DNA of 64,000 bases from Bradyrhizobium niftali (GCF_004571025.1 NZ_SPQT01000021.1:62001-126000); one strand, 5' to 3'. Shown: positions 1 to 8,188, counted from the stretch's first letter. The notes: generated by a model not told the origin, from the letters alone. A program made the numbers and translations.

Positions 1-1
1 C

Positions 2-1927
2 CCGGCCTATCGCGGCCACATCATCAAGGTCTTCGACAAGGCCAAGAGCCGCATCCTCGGCGTGTTCCGCGAGCTGCCGGAAGGCGGCGGACGGCTGATC
101 CCCGTCGACAAGAAGTCTGCCGACCGCGAGCTGAACATCGCCGCGGCCGACACGCACGGCGCCCGGGACGGCGACCTCGTCAGCGTCGACATCATCCGCT
201 CACGCGCCTTTGGCCTCGCCTCAGGCCGCGTCAAGGAGAAGCTCGGCTCGGTCAAGTCGGAGAAGGCGATCAGCCTGATCGCGATCTACGCCCACGACAT
301 CCCGCTGCAATTCCGCCCCGCGGCAGAGCGCGAGGCGGAAGCCGCAGAACCCGCGAACCTGAAGGGGCGCGAGGACTGGCGCGACGTTCCGCTCGTCACC
401 ATCGATCCGCCTGATGCCAAGGACCACGACGACGCGGTGCATGCGCAGGCCGATGACGATCCCAACAACAAGGGCGGCTTCATCGTCAACGTCGCCATTG
501 CGGATGTGAGCTTCTACGTCCGGCCGGGCACCGCGCTCGACCGCGACGCGCTCGACCGCGGCAACTCGGTCTATTTCCCCGACCGCGTCGTGCCGATGCT
601 GCCCGAGCGCATCTCCAACAATCTCTGCTCGCTGGTGCCGGGCGAGCCGCGCGGCGCGCTCGCGGTGCGGATGGTGATCGGCCCGGACGGCCGCAAGCGC
701 TCGCACACCTTCCACCGCATCCTGATGCGATCGGCGGCCAAGCTCAATTACGCGCAGGCGCAGGCCGCGATCGACGGCCGGCCGGATGACACCACCGGCC
801 CCCTGCTCGATCCGATCCTGAGGCCGCTCTATGCCGCCTATGCCTGCGTCAAGCGCGCGCGCGACGAGCGCGATCCGCTCAATCTCGATCTGCCCGAGCG
901 CAAGATCCTCCTGAAGAGCGACGGCACCGTCGATCGCGTCGTCGTGCCTGAGCGTCTCGACGCGCACAAGCTGATCGAGGAGTTCATGATCCTCGCCAAC
1001 GTCGCGGCCGCCGAGATGCTGGAGAAGAAGTCGCTGCCGCTGATCTACCGCGTGCATGACGAGCCGACGCTGGAGAAGGTCCACGCGCTCGCGGAGTTTC
1101 TGGAGACGCTCGACGTTCCCTTCGCCAAATCAGGCGCGCTGCGCCCGGCCCTGTTCAACCGCGTGCTGGCGCAGCTCGAAGGCCACGACCACTTCCCGCT
1201 GGTGAGCGAAGTCGTGCTGCGCGCGCAGGCGCAGGCCGAATATTCCGCCGAGAATTACGGTCATTTCGGCCTCAACCTGCGCCGCTACGCGCATTTCACC
1301 TCGCCGATCCGCCGCTATGCCGACCTCGTCGTGCACCGCGCGCTGGTCCGCGCGCTCGGCCTCGGCGAAGGCGCCCTGCCCGACAGCGAGACGCCGGAAA
1401 GCCTCGGCGAGGTCGCCGCCCACATCTCGGTGACCGAACGGCGCGCGATGAAGGCGGAACGCGAGACCGTCGACCGGCTGATCGCCCATCACCTCGCCGA
1501 CCGCATCGGCGCCAGTTTCCAGGGCCGCGTCTCCGGCGTCACGCGCGCTGGCCTGTTCGTCAAGCTGAGCGAGACCGGTGCCGACGGCCTGATCCCGATC
1601 CGATCCCTTGGCACGGAATATTTCAACTATGACGAGAGCCGCCACGCCCTCGTCGGCACGCGCAGCGGCACCATGCATCAGCTGGGTGACGTGGTCGACG
1701 TCCGTCTGATAGAAGCAGCCCCCGTCGCAGGCGCGCTGCGCTTCGAGCTGCTGTCGTCGAGCGGCGAGACCGCGCCGCAGGGCCGCAGGCGACCTGGTCC
1801 GCAACGCCGCCCCTCGCTCAAGGCACATCCCGGACGCAGTCCGGCGAAGAAGCACAAGCCGAAGAAGCCCGGCAAGGGCAAGAAGATCAAAGGAAAAGGC
1901 AAGGGCCAAAAGGGCAAGGCATGGTGA
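2..1927 (+). CDS. rnr: Ribonuclease R, 5'-truncated by window edge
   Basis: This is the C-terminal part of an RNB-family 3'-5' exoribonuclease that degrades structured RNA in the cytoplasm. The reading frame is open from base 2, so the gene begins outside the window; the GTG at 62 is internal. The RNB catalytic block is visible as TIDPPDAKDHDDAV, with the metal-binding aspartates, followed by the FTSPIRRYADL signature. An S1 RNA-binding domain follows (GRVSGVTRAGLFVKL onward). The protein ends in a Lys/Gly-rich basic tail typical of RNase R rather than RNase II. Its stop codon overlaps the start of the next gene, so the two are probably co-transcribed. Confidence 0.96.
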   Translation, partial: PAYRGHIIKVFDKAKSRILGVFRELPEGGGRLIPVDKKSADRELNIAAADTHGARDGDLVSVDIIRSRAFGLASGRVKEKLGSVKSEKAISLIAIYAHDIPLQFRPAAEREAEAAEPANLKGREDWRDVPLVTIDPPDAKDHDDAVHAQADDDPNNKGGFIVNVAIADVSFYVRPGTALDRDALDRGNSVYFPDRVVPMLPERISNNLCSLVPGEPRGALAVRMVIGPDGRKRSHTFHRILMRSAAKLNYAQAQAAIDGRPDDTTGPLLDPILRPLYAAYACVKRARDERDPLNLDLPERKILLKSDGTVDRVVVPERLDAHKLIEEFMILANVAAAEMLEKKSLPLIYRVHDEPTLEKVHALAEFLETLDVPFAKSGALRPALFNRVLAQLEGHDHFPLVSEVVLRAQAQAEYSAENYGHFGLNLRRYAHFTSPIRRYADLVVHRALVRALGLGEGALPDSETPESLGEVAAHISVTERRAMKAERETVDRLIAHHLADRIGASFQGRVSGVTRAGLFVKLSETGADGLIPIRSLGTEYFNYDESRHALVGTRSGTMHQLGDVVDVRLIEAAPVAGALRFELLSSSGETAPQGRRRPGPQRRPSLKAHPGRSPAKKHKPKKPGKGKKIKGKGKGQKGKAW

Positions 1928-2361
1928 CGATGAGCACGGCCCCGAAGATCTGGACGCGCGAGACCGGCCTCGTCGAGAAGCGCGACGTCTGGACGGCGAT
2001 GAAGCGCGGCTTTCGCGGCCGCTGCCCGCGTTGCGGCGAAGGCAAGCTGTTCCGCGCCTTCCTGAAGACTGCTGATCATTGCTCGGTGTGCAGCCTCGAC
2101 TTCACGCCGCATCGCGCCGACGATTTGCCCGCCTATCTCGTCATCGTCATCGTCGGCCACATCGTGGTGCCCGGCATCCTCTGGATCGAGACCAACTACA
2201 CGACGCCGGTCTGGCTCAGCTTCGCAGCCTATCTGCCCTTCACGTTCTTCGCCTCGCTCGCGTTGCTCCAGCCGGTCAAGGGAGCCGTGGTCGGATTGCA
2301 ATGGGCTCTGCGCATGCACGGCTTTGACGACAACCCTCCGGATGGTATTCCGCCGGTGTAA
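1921..2361 (+). CDS. DUF983 family membrane protein
   Basis: A 146-residue protein of the DUF983 family, of unknown function. The N-terminal half carries a zinc-ribbon-like pair of cysteine motifs (CPRCGEGKLF and CSVC). Two hydrophobic segments follow (around LVIVIVGHIVVPGIL and FAAYLPFTFFASLALL), so it should sit in the inner membrane with the cysteine module in the cytoplasm. The ATG at 1921 overlaps the rnr stop codon by 7 bases, which suggests translational coupling; a second ATG lies at 1930. Placement after rnr is common in related bacteria. The family assignment is firm, the role is not known. Confidence 0.88.
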   Translation: MVTMSTAPKIWTRETGLVEKRDVWTAMKRGFRGRCPRCGEGKLFRAFLKTADHCSVCSLDFTPHRADDLPAYLVIVIVGHIVVPGILWIETNYTTPVWLSFAAYLPFTFFASLALLQPVKGAVVGLQWALRMHGFDDNPPDGIPPV

Positions 2362-2387
2362 GCAAATAAGAAGCGTTGGGTGAGGAC

Positions 2388-3137
2388 ATGACGGATACGG
2401 CGCAGGTAGCGGACAAGTCAAAGGTCCACGAGGAGAAGGAAGCCGACCATCATCCCTATTTCCGCCCGAAGGATGCGGCGACACTGATCCTGGTCGATCG
2501 CAGCGGCACCGTTCCAAAAGTCCTGGTCGGCAAGCGCCACGACAAGGTGGTGTTCATGCCCGGCAAGTTCGTCTTCCCCGGCGGCCGTGTCGACAAGGCC
2601 GACTACCGCGTCCCGTGTGCCGCCCCCATCACCGCCGAGCTGGAAGCCAATCTCGCCAAGGGCAGCCCGAAGACGCCGGCCTCACGCGCCAAGTCGCTGG
2701 CGATCGCCGCGATCCGCGAGGCCTGCGAAGAGACCGGCCTCTGCCTCGGGCGCAAGGCCGAGGGCAAGGCCAGGCTCGAAGGCCCGTGGCAACCATTCGC
2801 TGATGCGGGCCTGCTGCCCGACCCCTCGAGCCTGTTCCTGATCGCGCGCGCCATCACCCCGCCCGGCCGCGTCAAGCGGTTCGACACGCGCTTCTTCACC
2901 GCGGATGCCTCCGCGATCACCCATCGCGTCGAGGGCGTGATCCATGCGGATGCCGAGCTGGTCGAGCTGGTCTGGGTCGAGCTCGGCTCGAAGCCGCTCG
3001 CCGATCTGCATCCGATGACGCGCAACGTGCTCAACGAGCTCGACACGCGCCTTGCCACCGGCCCGCTTCGCCACGACGCGCCGGTGCCGTTCTTCCATTT
3101 CTACGGCGGCAAGATGCAGAAGGATATTTTGAGCTGA
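2388..3137 (+). CDS. Nudix hydrolase family protein
   Basis: A 249-residue Nudix-fold protein. The Nudix box is recognisable as FPGGRVD followed, after an insertion of about 40 residues, by AIREACEETGL, which holds the REUXEE metal-binding core. The spacing between the glycine part and the REUXEE part is longer than in the classical box, as in the CoA-pyrophosphatase-like and NUDT8/NUDT19-like subgroups. I chose ATG 2388 because GGTGAGG lies just upstream; an in-frame TTG at 2376 would add four residues. It lies 26 bases after the DUF983 gene and may share its transcript. The substrate cannot be read from the sequence. Confidence 0.88.
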   Translation: MTDTAQVADKSKVHEEKEADHHPYFRPKDAATLILVDRSGTVPKVLVGKRHDKVVFMPGKFVFPGGRVDKADYRVPCAAPITAELEANLAKGSPKTPASRAKSLAIAAIREACEETGLCLGRKAEGKARLEGPWQPFADAGLLPDPSSLFLIARAITPPGRVKRFDTRFFTADASAITHRVEGVIHADAELVELVWVELGSKPLADLHPMTRNVLNELDTRLATGPLRHDAPVPFFHFYGGKMQKDILS

Positions 3138-3179
3138 TCGGCTCTTCGGGGCGCCCCGGAATGACGGGAACGCGCTGGC

Positions 3180-3716
3180 CTAGTCCGCCTCGGGCTCGGT
3201 GCCGACATAGTCGCGCGCCGGTAGTTTGAGCGCCCGCCCGATCCCGCCCGCGAGCTTATCGGCCTCCTCGCGCCTGGTGAAGCTCATCAGGTTGATCGGC
3301 TCGGTGCCCTCGCTGCCGCAGAGATTGACGTCATAGGTCGTCAGATCCGCGTCGTAGTCGTCGGTGATGCTGATGAAATGATAGTCGGCGAGATTGCGGT
3401 GCTTGCGAATATTCAGCGGGCCGAACTGGCTGGTGATGACGATCTGGCGCAGCGTCTCGTTGAGCACGACGAAATAGCGGAACGTGAGCAGGATCAGGCC
3501 GGGGATGCCGACGAGCAGCCCGAGGCCCGTGAACACCAGCACCGGCACGAGGTCATCGGCGAGCCGGCCGAAGCCGGAAAAATCCTGGCGCAGGCCGAGC
3601 GCGACATTCCAGAGCAGATAGCTGCTCGCCGCCAGCAGCGGCAGCAGCCGGCCGATCCAGGGCAGGGGGCGGTCGATGCGGACCATGCCGCCATCCACTG
3701 TCATCGCGCCTGCCAT
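3180..3716 (-). CDS. Conserved two-helix membrane protein, unknown function
   Basis: A 178-residue protein I do not recognise by family. Two hydrophobic segments are seen in the first 90 residues (around LLPLLAASSYLLWNVAL and VPVLVFTGLGLLVGIPGLILL). A soluble C-terminal half of about 90 residues has the look of a PH-like or membrane-associated beta domain (FVVLNETLRQIVITSQ onward). The start at 3716 has a good Shine-Dalgarno (GAGGAG) seven bases upstream. It converges with the Nudix gene, with 42 bases between the stops. Function unknown. Confidence 0.75.
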   Translation of the reverse strand: MAGAMTVDGGMVRIDRPLPWIGRLLPLLAASSYLLWNVALGLRQDFSGFGRLADDLVPVLVFTGLGLLVGIPGLILLTFRYFVVLNETLRQIVITSQFGPLNIRKHRNLADYHFISITDDYDADLTTYDVNLCGSEGTEPINLMSFTRREEADKLAGGIGRALKLPARDYVGTEPEAD

Positions 3717-3785
3717 TCAACGTCTCCTCGCGGGGTCATGGCTTGGTCGGAGCGAGCGGCGGAATGGTTCGATGTGCCTCTCCTT

Positions 3786-3916
3786 CGTCATTCCGGGGCG
3801 CGCCCCTTGGCGCGAGCTATGATGCGCAATTGCGCATCTAAGAATCCATCCCGCGTCAGTCTCTCTGCGGCCCGATGGATTCCGGGCTCGCCGCTCCGCG
3901 ACGCCCCGGAATGACG
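3786..3916. repeat. Palindromic intergenic repeat, CATTCCGGGG type
   Basis: The element begins CGTCATTCCGGGGCG and ends with its inverted match CGCCCCGGAATGACG. The arms also contain the inverted pair AATCCATC / GATGGATT. A second copy with the same ends and the same inner pair lies at 315-426 bases past 21000 on this strand, and a short version at 15139-15180. No coding sequence is seen here. Together with flanking unique bases this explains the 314-base gap between the membrane protein and the flavin monooxygenase. Confidence 0.8.
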
Positions 3917-4030
3917 CAATTGTGCTGAGCGTGTCGCGAAAAACAAAAAATTCTTCCCGCCTGCCCCAATGGCAGAGTTCCTCCGCATCCCTATGTCTTT
4001 GCGAACGACACCCAGAACGGATACGGGGCG

Positions 4031-5356
4031 ATGGCACAACGGCAACTCAAGCTTGGCGCGTTCATGCGCCCGATCAGCATCCACACCGGCGCCTGGCGCT
4101 ATCCGGGGGCCTGGCCGGACGCCAATTTCAATTTCGGTCACATCAAGACGCTGATCCGGAAGCTCGAGGCCGGCAAGTTCGACGCCTTCTTCATGGCCGA
4201 TCATCTCGCCGTGCTGAACATGCCGATCAACGCGCTCAAGCGCAGCCACACGGTGACGTCGTTCGAGCCGTTCACGCTGCTGTCGGCGCTCGCCGCGGTC
4301 ACCGAGCGGATCGGTCTGATCGCGACGGGCTCGACCACGTTCGACGAGCCCTATCACGTCGCGCGCCGCTTCGCCTCGCTCGACCATCTCAGCGGCGGGC
4401 GTGCGGGGTGGAACATCGTCACCACCTCGAACCCGGATGCCGCGCTGAATTTCGGTCTCGACGACCACATGGAGCACGCCGAGCGCTACAAGCGCGCCCG
4501 CGAATTCTATGACGTGGTCACGGGCCTCTGGGATTCCTTCGCCGACGACGCCTTCGTGCGCGACGTCGAGGACGGGCTGTTCTTCGATCCTTCGAAGATG
4601 CATACGCTCGATCACAACGGCAAATATCTGAAGGTGCGCGGGCCCCTCAACATCGCCCGCCCGGTGCAGGGCTGGCCGGTGATCGTGCAGGCCGGCGCCT
4701 CCGAGGACGGCAGGCAGCTCGCGGCCGAGACGGCGGAGGCCGTGTTCACCGGCGGCGGCAGCCTCGCCGACGGGCAGAAGCTCTATGCCGACATCAAGGG
4801 CCGCATGGCAAAGGTCGGCCGCGATCCCGAGCACCTGAAAATCCTACCCGGCGCCTTCGTCGTGGTCGGCGACAGCGTCGACGAAGCCAAGGAGAAGCGC
4901 GCCCTCCTCGACAGCCGCGTGCACTACGACAGCGCGATCGCCTCGCTCTCGGTCATCCTCGGCACCGATGCCTCCGGTTTTGATCCGGACGGACCGCTCC
5001 CCGAAATCCCCGAGACCAACGCCAGCAAGAGCGGCCGGCAGCGCATGGTCGATCTCGCCGCGCGCGAAAAACTCACCGTGCGCCAGCTCGCCCAGCGCGT
5101 CGGCGGCTATGGCGGGCTCGCCTTCGTCGGCACCGCCAAGACCATCGCCGACCAGATGGAGGAATGGCTGGTCGGGCGAGGCTCGGACGGCTTCAACATC
5201 ATGTTCCCGTTCCTGCCCGCCGGCCTCGACGATTTCGTCGACAAGGTGGTCCCGGAGCTCCAGCGCCGCGGGATCTTCCGGAAAGAGTATGAAGGGACCA
5301 CTTTGAGGGAGAATCTGGGCCTGCCGCGGCCGAAAAACCGGTTCTTTGAGGGGTAA
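4031..5356 (+). CDS. LLM-class flavin-dependent monooxygenase (NtaA/SnaA/DszA type)
   Basis: A 441-residue luciferase-like monooxygenase of the NtaA/SnaA/DszA branch, which uses reduced FMN and oxygen to attack sulfur compounds, aminopolycarboxylates or related substrates. Family features are the opening MAQRQLKLGAFMRP, the GAWRYPGA segment, DAFFMADH, the ERIGL segment followed by SLDHLSGGRAGWNIVTTS, and a C-terminal region with GFNIMFP. Length matches the family. It needs a separate flavin reductase, and none is adjacent. A 26-base palindrome follows the stop. The natural substrate cannot be inferred from context. Confidence 0.92.
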   Translation: MAQRQLKLGAFMRPISIHTGAWRYPGAWPDANFNFGHIKTLIRKLEAGKFDAFFMADHLAVLNMPINALKRSHTVTSFEPFTLLSALAAVTERIGLIATGSTTFDEPYHVARRFASLDHLSGGRAGWNIVTTSNPDAALNFGLDDHMEHAERYKRAREFYDVVTGLWDSFADDAFVRDVEDGLFFDPSKMHTLDHNGKYLKVRGPLNIARPVQGWPVIVQAGASEDGRQLAAETAEAVFTGGGSLADGQKLYADIKGRMAKVGRDPEHLKILPGAFVVVGDSVDEAKEKRALLDSRVHYDSAIASLSVILGTDASGFDPDGPLPEIPETNASKSGRQRMVDLAAREKLTVRQLAQRVGGYGGLAFVGTAKTIADQMEEWLVGRGSDGFNIMFPFLPAGLDDFVDKVVPELQRRGIFRKEYEGTTLRENLGLPRPKNRFFEG

Positions 5357-5383
5357 TCGGTCCGATTTGAGTGGTTTTGGAGC

Positions 5384-5420
5384 CCTAGAGACCCGTACGG
5401 GGCTCTAGGTTGCTGTTTTT
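5384..5420 (+). terminator. Likely terminator after the flavin monooxygenase
   Basis: A near-perfect inverted repeat, CCTAGAG-A-CCC, loop GTAC, GGG-G-CTCTAGG (5384-5409), is followed within a few bases by GTTTTT. It lies 28 bases past the monooxygenase stop, consistent with an intrinsic terminator. Confidence 0.6.
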
Positions 5421-5423
5421 GAC

Positions 5424-5467
5424 GCGTTTTCTCGACGCGAACCGGTACCCACTTCGCTGGAAAACGC
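5424..5467. repeat. Short hairpin repeat GCGTTTTC...GAAAACGC
   Basis: GCGTTTTC at 5424-5431 pairs with GAAAACGC at 5460-5467 around a core containing CGCGAACCGGTACCCACTTCGC. From memory this resembles a dispersed short repeat of rhizobial genomes. It lies between the preceding terminator and the rpmG promoter. Confidence 0.45.
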
Positions 5468-5476
5468 TTCGAAACC

Positions 5477-5504
5477 TTGACATCAGGCGGTTTCTGGCTA
5501 GGTT
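5477..5504 (+). promoter_or_regulatory. Candidate sigma-70 promoter for rpmG
   Basis: A consensus -35 TTGACA (5477-5482) is followed after 16 bases by TAGGTT (5499-5504), a weak -10. The rpmG start codon lies 60 bases downstream. Inferred from sequence only. Confidence 0.45.
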
Positions 5505-5564
5505 GCCGGCCAACGCGGGCCGTTTGGCCGGCTCCAGATTCCCCAATATTCTGAGGTTCAGAAC

Positions 5565-5732
5565 ATGGCCAAAGCGGTCACCATCAAGGTCAAGCTCGTG
5601 TCCTCAGCCGACACCGGCTTCTACTACGTCGCCAAGAAGAATTCGCGCACCATGACCGACAAGCTGGTCAAGAAGAAGTACGACCCGGTCGCGCGCAAGC
5701 ACGTCGAATTCCGCGAAGCCAAGATCAAGTAA
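5565..5732 (+). CDS. rpmG: 50S ribosomal protein L33
   Basis: A 55-residue ribosomal protein L33 of the large subunit. The translation MAKAVTIKVKLVSSADTGFY followed by YVAKKNSRTM and a basic tail ending REAKIK is diagnostic. It lacks the zinc-binding CxxC pairs, so it is the cysteine-free type of L33. CTGAGG lies upstream of the ATG, a consensus -35 hexamer is found 83 bases before it, and a strong terminator follows, so it is most likely monocistronic and highly expressed. Short genes like this are easily missed by length cut-offs. Confidence 0.97.
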   Translation: MAKAVTIKVKLVSSADTGFYYVAKKNSRTMTDKLVKKKYDPVARKHVEFREAKIK

Positions 5733-5759
5733 GATCGCGGGATACGCTGAAGGACTTTG

Positions 5760-5787
5760 ACGGGGCCTCACGGCCCCGTTTTTATTT
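5760..5787 (+). terminator. Intrinsic terminator of rpmG
   Basis: ACGGGGCC (5760-5767), loop TCAC, GGCCCCGT (5772-5779), then TTTTATTTT. It starts 28 bases past the rpmG stop. A classical strong Rho-independent terminator. Confidence 0.85.
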
Positions 5788-5830
5788 TAGATCCGTCATC
5801 CCCGCGCAACGGCGAAGCCGTTGTCGCTGG

Positions 5831-5881
5831 AGGTGCGAGCCAAGCGGCGCAACGCGCCGTTTGGAGAGCCTCGAAGGATGA
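5831..5881 (+). repeat. Hairpin element, copy A, flanking the GIY-YIG remnant
   Basis: The order is AGGTGCGAGCC, a hairpin GCGGCGC-AAC-GCGCCG, then GGAGAGCCTCGAAGGATGA. Copy B at 6218-6267 is in the opposite orientation with the same flanks. Its hairpin stem has matching changes on both sides (GCGGTGC / GCACCGC), so the pairing is preserved while the bases differ. Confidence 0.7.
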
Positions 5882-5906
5882 ACGGCCCCGGCAGCCGCAT
5901 CGCCTC

Positions 5907-6221
5907 TTACTTCTTCGGCCTAGGCGCTCCAGCGCGACGGCGCGCAAACTGGCTCACCGATTTCCAGTCCGAGCGAACAAAAGCTTCCGTCTTGACCCGG
6001 CTCCAGCCCTTGAGCTGCCGCTCGACAGCGATCCCGTCAGTTATCCGATCGAAATACTCGGACCACACCAAAACGACCGGGCGCCGCGAAAAAGTGTACC
6101 CCGGATAAGCACCGGCATTGTGCTCGTCGACTCGCTTGGACACATCTCCGCCGGTCGCGCTCCCGATATAGAAGGAGCCGTCTGCATTTCAGCATGAACA
6201 TATAGATGCCCAAAACATCAT
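5907..6221 (-). pseudogene. GIY-YIG family nuclease remnant, frameshifted
   Basis: The C-terminal part reads in one frame (5907-6184) with residues ADGSFYIGSATGGD, HNAGAYPGYTFSRRPV, LVWSEYFDRI, AVERQLKGWSR and a basic tail, which is the compact single-domain GIY-YIG protein pattern (YIG and the E of AVERQ visible). The expected first strand, GIYMFMLKC (about 6210-6184), is in a different frame. AAATGC runs straight into AGACGGC, so two bases (GC) appear lost at about 6184. The nearest ATG codons (6221 and 6218) are in yet another frame, so a second indel near 6210 is likely. No intact start-to-end frame exists. It lies exactly between two inverted hairpin elements. Confidence 0.72.
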
Positions 6222-6267
6222 CCTTCGGGCTCTCCGCGCGGTGCTACGCACCGCACGGCTCGCACCT
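6218..6267 (-). repeat. Hairpin element, copy B, inverted relative to copy A
   Basis: Read on the minus strand it gives AGGTGCGAGCC, hairpin GCGGTGC-GTA-GCACCGC, then GGAGAGCCCGAAGGATGA. The terminal GAAGGATGA coincides with the presumed upstream end of the GIY-YIG gene, with GAAGGA resembling a ribosome binding site and an ATG next to it. Confidence 0.7.
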
Positions 6268-6437
6268 CGTCAGATGCGCGCTGATGCAAACCCTCTCGTA
6301 TTTCGGGAAGCTTCCGGAAAGACAGCCGGCATCGCGACTTCAGGCGCTGGCTCGGCGACTGCGCCTTCCGCTTCCCGTCTCGGTCAAGGTGAACGTCGCG
6401 GCGTCCTAGCAAGCTCTGGCAGGCGTCTTCCGTCTGG

Positions 6438-6550
6438 CTACGCCGTTCGCAACAGCGGCGGCGGAGTCGGCCCGATCAGCGCAAACGCGATCTGGACAAT
6501 GCCGGCGGCAACGGCCAGCAAAGCCGGGCCGGCTCCTTTCAGGCTCCAAT
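6438..6550 (-). pseudogene. C-terminal fragment of an MFS transporter gene
   Basis: On the minus strand the frame ending at 6438 reads ALLAVAAGIVQIAFALIGP, then TPPPLLRTA and a stop. The intact MFS transporter at 6889-8127 ends ALGLAGGIVQVAFALIRP, then SQPPAPVLRTA and a stop. The match covers about 28 codons including the stop and fades out upstream of about 6530-6550. It is therefore a remnant of a duplicated or paralogous copy of the neighbouring transporter gene. The DUF3551 gene sits between the fragment and the intact gene. Confidence 0.75.
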
Positions 6551-6600
6551 TGTTTTCAGAATGCTCTATGATCTGTCGGCTTTAGATGATGGAGGGTCGA

Positions 6601-6867
6601 ATGCGACTCGCTTTGTTCGTTGTCTTCATGCTGGTGGGGCTTTCGTCCGCCGCAAACGCTGAACGCGACTATCCTTGGTGCGTCTTCGGTGGCCAGCTCG
6701 GCTATTCCGGCGACTGCATGTATGTGACGAGAGAGCAGTGCCTGGCATCGGCGTCCGGCCGGTCGAACACCTATTGTGATATCAACCCGCGCGTGAGGTT
6801 CAGGCAGGAAGCTCCGCGTCGGATGACGTGCGACTCCCAGGGTCGCCGATGCGCGCCAAAACCGTGA
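6601..6867 (+). CDS. DUF3551 family small secreted protein
   Basis: An 88-residue secreted protein of the DUF3551 type, a family abundant in Bradyrhizobium and relatives and of unknown function. It has an N-terminal signal peptide (MRLALFVVFMLVGLSSAANA), then the family pattern DYPWCVFGG, GDCMYVTREQCLASASG, YCDINP, with several cysteines that could form disulfides in the periplasm. ATG 6601 has GGAGG five bases upstream; an earlier ATG at 6586 would disrupt the signal peptide. It lies between an MFS gene fragment and the convergent MFS gene. Confidence 0.85.
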   Translation: MRLALFVVFMLVGLSSAANAERDYPWCVFGGQLGYSGDCMYVTREQCLASASGRSNTYCDINPRVRFRQEAPRRMTCDSQGRRCAPKP

Positions 6868-6888
6868 GCCTTGTGAGCTCGCGTCCGG

Positions 6889-8127
6889 TTAAGCCGTCCG
6901 CAGCACCGGCGCCGGCGGTTGCGACGGCCGGATCAGCGCGAATGCGACCTGCACGATACCGCCGGCGAGGCCCAGTGCCACGCCGATGCGCCAGGCCATC
7001 GTGTACGATCCGAGCGCGTCATACAGCACCCCTCCCCCGTAAGCGCCGAGGAAGCTGCCGATCTGGTGGCTCATGAAGGCAAGGCCCTGGATCATGGCCT
7101 GCCAGCGCAGGCCGAACATCTCGGCGACCGCGCCTGCCACCAGCGGCCCTACTCCCATCCACAGGAAGCCCATGATGGCGCCGAACAGCAGCGTCGAGAA
7201 CGACGTCGCCGGCAGCATGAAGTACCAGGCGAGCGCGAGCGAGCGCAGGATGTAGATCGCGCCCAGCAGCGCGAGCTTGTTCCAGCGCTGGCCGGCCCAG
7301 CCGAAGAACAGCGAGCCCAGCACGTTGAAGCCGCCGATCATGCCGAGCGTCTGCGCGCTCAGCATCGGATCGAGACCGCAGATCGCGAGATAAGACGGCA
7401 GATGCGTGGTCAGGAACACAAGCTGCATGCCGCAGACGAGATAGGCGCAGGTCATCACCACGAAGGAGGCATTGCCGAACGCCGTCCTCGCCGCCGTCGC
7501 GGCCGTGGCGTCGCCGATGTCGTCGGCGGACGGCTTCGGCAGCGGAATCCTGTCGACGCGCCCGGCATACCAGGCGGCGGGGATCATCAGCACCGACATG
7601 ATGACGAAGCCGGCGAGCCCGATGCGCCAGCCAAAGCCTTCGTTGAGCAGCTGCCCGATCGGCGCCGACAGCAGCGCGCCGAGCGAGCCCGCGCCGGAGA
7701 CGATGCCGAGCACGGTGGAGCGCACCGTCTCGGGCACCGCGCGCGCCGCCACCGACATCGCGATCGCCGCCGCCGTGCAGGCCAGCGACGTCCCGATCAG
7801 CACGCCGGCGCCAATCATGATGCTGACGAGCCCGTTCGCGGTCGCCATCAGGATCAGGCCCACGATGTACATCAGCGCGCCCACGATCATGATCGGGCGG
7901 AAGCCGTAGCGCACCGTCATCGCGCCGGCGAGCGGCTGGAGGAAGCCCCAGGCGAGGTTCTGCACGGCCAGCGCCAGCGTGAAATCCGAGATCGAAATGT
8001 GGATGTCATGTGTCAAAGGCTGCATGAAGATCCCGAGGCTCTGCCGCAGCCCCATGCTCAGCGTCAGCATGATCGAGGCGCCGATCAGGATGGGCAATGT
8101 CGGACGCAGGACCTGCAACAGGGGCAT
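6889..8127 (-). CDS. MFS transporter
   Basis: A 412-residue major facilitator superfamily permease with about 12 predicted membrane helices (for example LPILIGASIMLTLSMGL and LVSIMIGAGVLIGTSLAC). It resembles the bacterial oxalate/formate- or monocarboxylate-like MFS group (the opening QSLGIFMQPL is typical). It is transcribed divergently from a TetR regulator, with a perfect palindrome between them, so it is most likely the regulator's target and acts as an efflux or uptake pump for the regulator's ligand. A fragment of its own C-terminal coding region lies 450 bases downstream. Confidence 0.9.
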   Translation of the reverse strand: MPLLQVLRPTLPILIGASIMLTLSMGLRQSLGIFMQPLTHDIHISISDFTLALAVQNLAWGFLQPLAGAMTVRYGFRPIMIVGALMYIVGLILMATANGLVSIMIGAGVLIGTSLACTAAAIAMSVAARAVPETVRSTVLGIVSGAGSLGALLSAPIGQLLNEGFGWRIGLAGFVIMSVLMIPAAWYAGRVDRIPLPKPSADDIGDATAATAARTAFGNASFVVMTCAYLVCGMQLVFLTTHLPSYLAICGLDPMLSAQTLGMIGGFNVLGSLFFGWAGQRWNKLALLGAIYILRSLALAWYFMLPATSFSTLLFGAIMGFLWMGVGPLVAGAVAEMFGLRWQAMIQGLAFMSHQIGSFLGAYGGGVLYDALGSYTMAWRIGVALGLAGGIVQVAFALIRPSQPPAPVLRTA

Positions 8128-8188
8128 GTTCTTCTCCCTCGTCGGCGCGGCGCGCGCACCAGCGTCTGCAATATCAGTTGATTTTGGT

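Noticed and set aside
221..1909. Long minus-strand open frames opposite rnr
   Set aside because: They are the mirror of a clear RNase R gene in GC-rich DNA, are full of Arg/Ala/Gln and show no recognisable family.
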